DNA of 5,832 nucleotides from NCBI GenBank assembly GCA_014379305.1, contig JACMMB010000093.1, positions 1 through 5,832 of the forward strand, in the 5' to 3' direction. Below are positions 5,234-5,832 of the stretch, one piece after another. Source of the DNA: Akkermansiaceae bacterium (GTDB taxonomy: Bacteria > Verrucomicrobiota > Verrucomicrobiia > Verrucomicrobiales > Akkermansiaceae). The position numbers and the translations under genes are program-made. The notes beneath the pieces are model-generated. The model was not told the DNA's origin. It searched no databases and saw only the letters and a program-made list of their open reading frames with translations. Position 1 is the first letter of the stretch; every line of letters starts with the position of its first letter.

Positions 5234-5832
5234 ACATTTTTATAGATAAGAAGATTTGCTGGCTATGGCTATCGATGGCGATATTGGCATCGGCACAGAG
5301 GGAGGAGGATGTGCCGCTGATGAGTCAGCTTGAAAGAAGGGCGGTCGAAGATCAGTCGATCGCATTCAACCAGGCATTGGAGCCGGTTCTAGCCGAGGCT
5401 GCGAAATCGACAGTGAGAATTTGGAGCGGTGGAAAGAGGCCTCGAAAGGTGGCCTATGGGACCGTGATCGGGGATGGGAAGCAGGTTTTGACGAAATGGA
5501 GTGAGGTGGAGAGATTTTCAGATGCCCTCTACATCCAGACGGGCAGTGGGGAATCGATACAGGCGGATGTTGCGGGTGTTTATATGGATGAGGACTTGGC
5601 TTTGCTGGATCTGAAAGGTTTGAAGGGCGAGGTTGAGGAAGAGGCGATTGCCAAGGAAGCCCGCTTGGTGCCGGTAAGATTTTATCGATCCGAACTGCCA
5701 CTTGGCCGTTTTTTAACAGCCCCGCAACCGAGCGGCAAACCGGGTGCTTTCGGAGTAGTGAGCGTGAAAGAGAGAAATTTGCGTGAGACCGATCAAGCCC
5801 ACTTGGGAATCATGGCAGACGAAAAATATCGA
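5230..5832 (+). CDS. Probable secreted inactive S1C-type protease homologue (partial, first 201 residues)
   Basis: The frame opens at the ATG at 5230, overlapping the upstream protease stop by 4 nt (ATGA), and stays open to the right edge. A GAGGAG sits 14 nt upstream of the ATG, far for direct initiation, so coupled re-initiation is likely. A signal peptide is visible (hydrophobic WLWLSMAILASA, likely cut near residue 22). Residues 55-130 resemble the first half of the upstream protease: a GTVIGDGKQVLT strand, a DEDLALLDL segment (Asp122 at the catalytic Asp position) and FGVVS (174-178). The catalytic His position reads LTKWSEV instead of LTAAHV, so the His is replaced. Near the end, HLGIMADE (191-198) resembles the start of a PDZ domain. 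No GxSGGP segment occurs before it. This suggests a pseudoprotease related to its neighbour. The C-terminal half is not in the window, so the final architecture is inferred. Confidence 0.75.
   Translation, partial: MNIFIDKKICWLWLSMAILASAQREEDVPLMSQLERRAVEDQSIAFNQALEPVLAEAAKSTVRIWSGGKRPRKVAYGTVIGDGKQVLTKWSEVERFSDALYIQTGSGESIQADVAGVYMDEDLALLDLKGLKGEVEEEAIAKEARLVPVRFYRSELPLGRFLTAPQPSGKPGAFGVVSVKERNLRETDQAHLGIMADEKYR

Noticed and set aside
5366..5701. Minus-strand 111-residue open frame opposite the second protease-like gene
   Set aside because: It is Pro/Ser/His-rich and antisense to a continuous plus-strand frame with a signal peptide and protease-fold segments.

Overview
The window is 5.8 kb of bacterial chromosome with moderately high GC, densely packed with cell-envelope genes. 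It reads like a Verrucomicrobiota-type genome (possibly the Luteolibacter/Haloferula/Verrucomicrobium group). That placement rests on overall gene style (weak or absent Shine-Dalgarno sites, the S1C protease pair, a short-linker class A PBP) and is an inference, not a proven assignment. No RNA gene, insertion sequence, CRISPR array or phage gene was seen.

Layout. Left part, minus strand, read right to left from 4125: a class A penicillin-binding protein (peptidoglycan glycosyltransferase plus transpeptidase, 777 aa), a 71-nt gap, then a tightly packed run of four pseudopilin genes. These are gspG (major pseudopilin), gspH, gspI and gspJ (minor pseudopilins; gspJ is cut by the left edge), in the canonical type II secretion order G-H-I-J. 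gspG and gspH overlap by 23 nt, gspI starts about 10 nt after gspH, and gspI and gspJ overlap by 4 nt (ATGA). Right part, plus strand: a secreted HtrA/DegP-like serine protease with one PDZ domain. It overlaps by 4 nt (ATGA) a second secreted protein of the same fold, which runs off the right edge. An 82-nt gap at 4126-4207 separates the two divergent units and should hold both promoters.

How the genes fit together. All products act in or across the cytoplasmic membrane and periplasm: wall synthesis, the pseudopilus of a type II secretion system, and periplasmic protein quality control. The most interesting point is the protease pair. The first protein has an intact His-Asp-Ser triad (H89, D119, S190). 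The second has the same fold start but carries Ser at the His position and appears to lack the whole catalytic-Ser segment before what looks like the start of a PDZ domain, so it is probably a pseudoprotease translated in coupling with an active protease. Other points of note are a Pro-rich PBP tail with four RAQPV-like repeats, and a G-over-C excess on the plus strand that persists whichever way the genes point.
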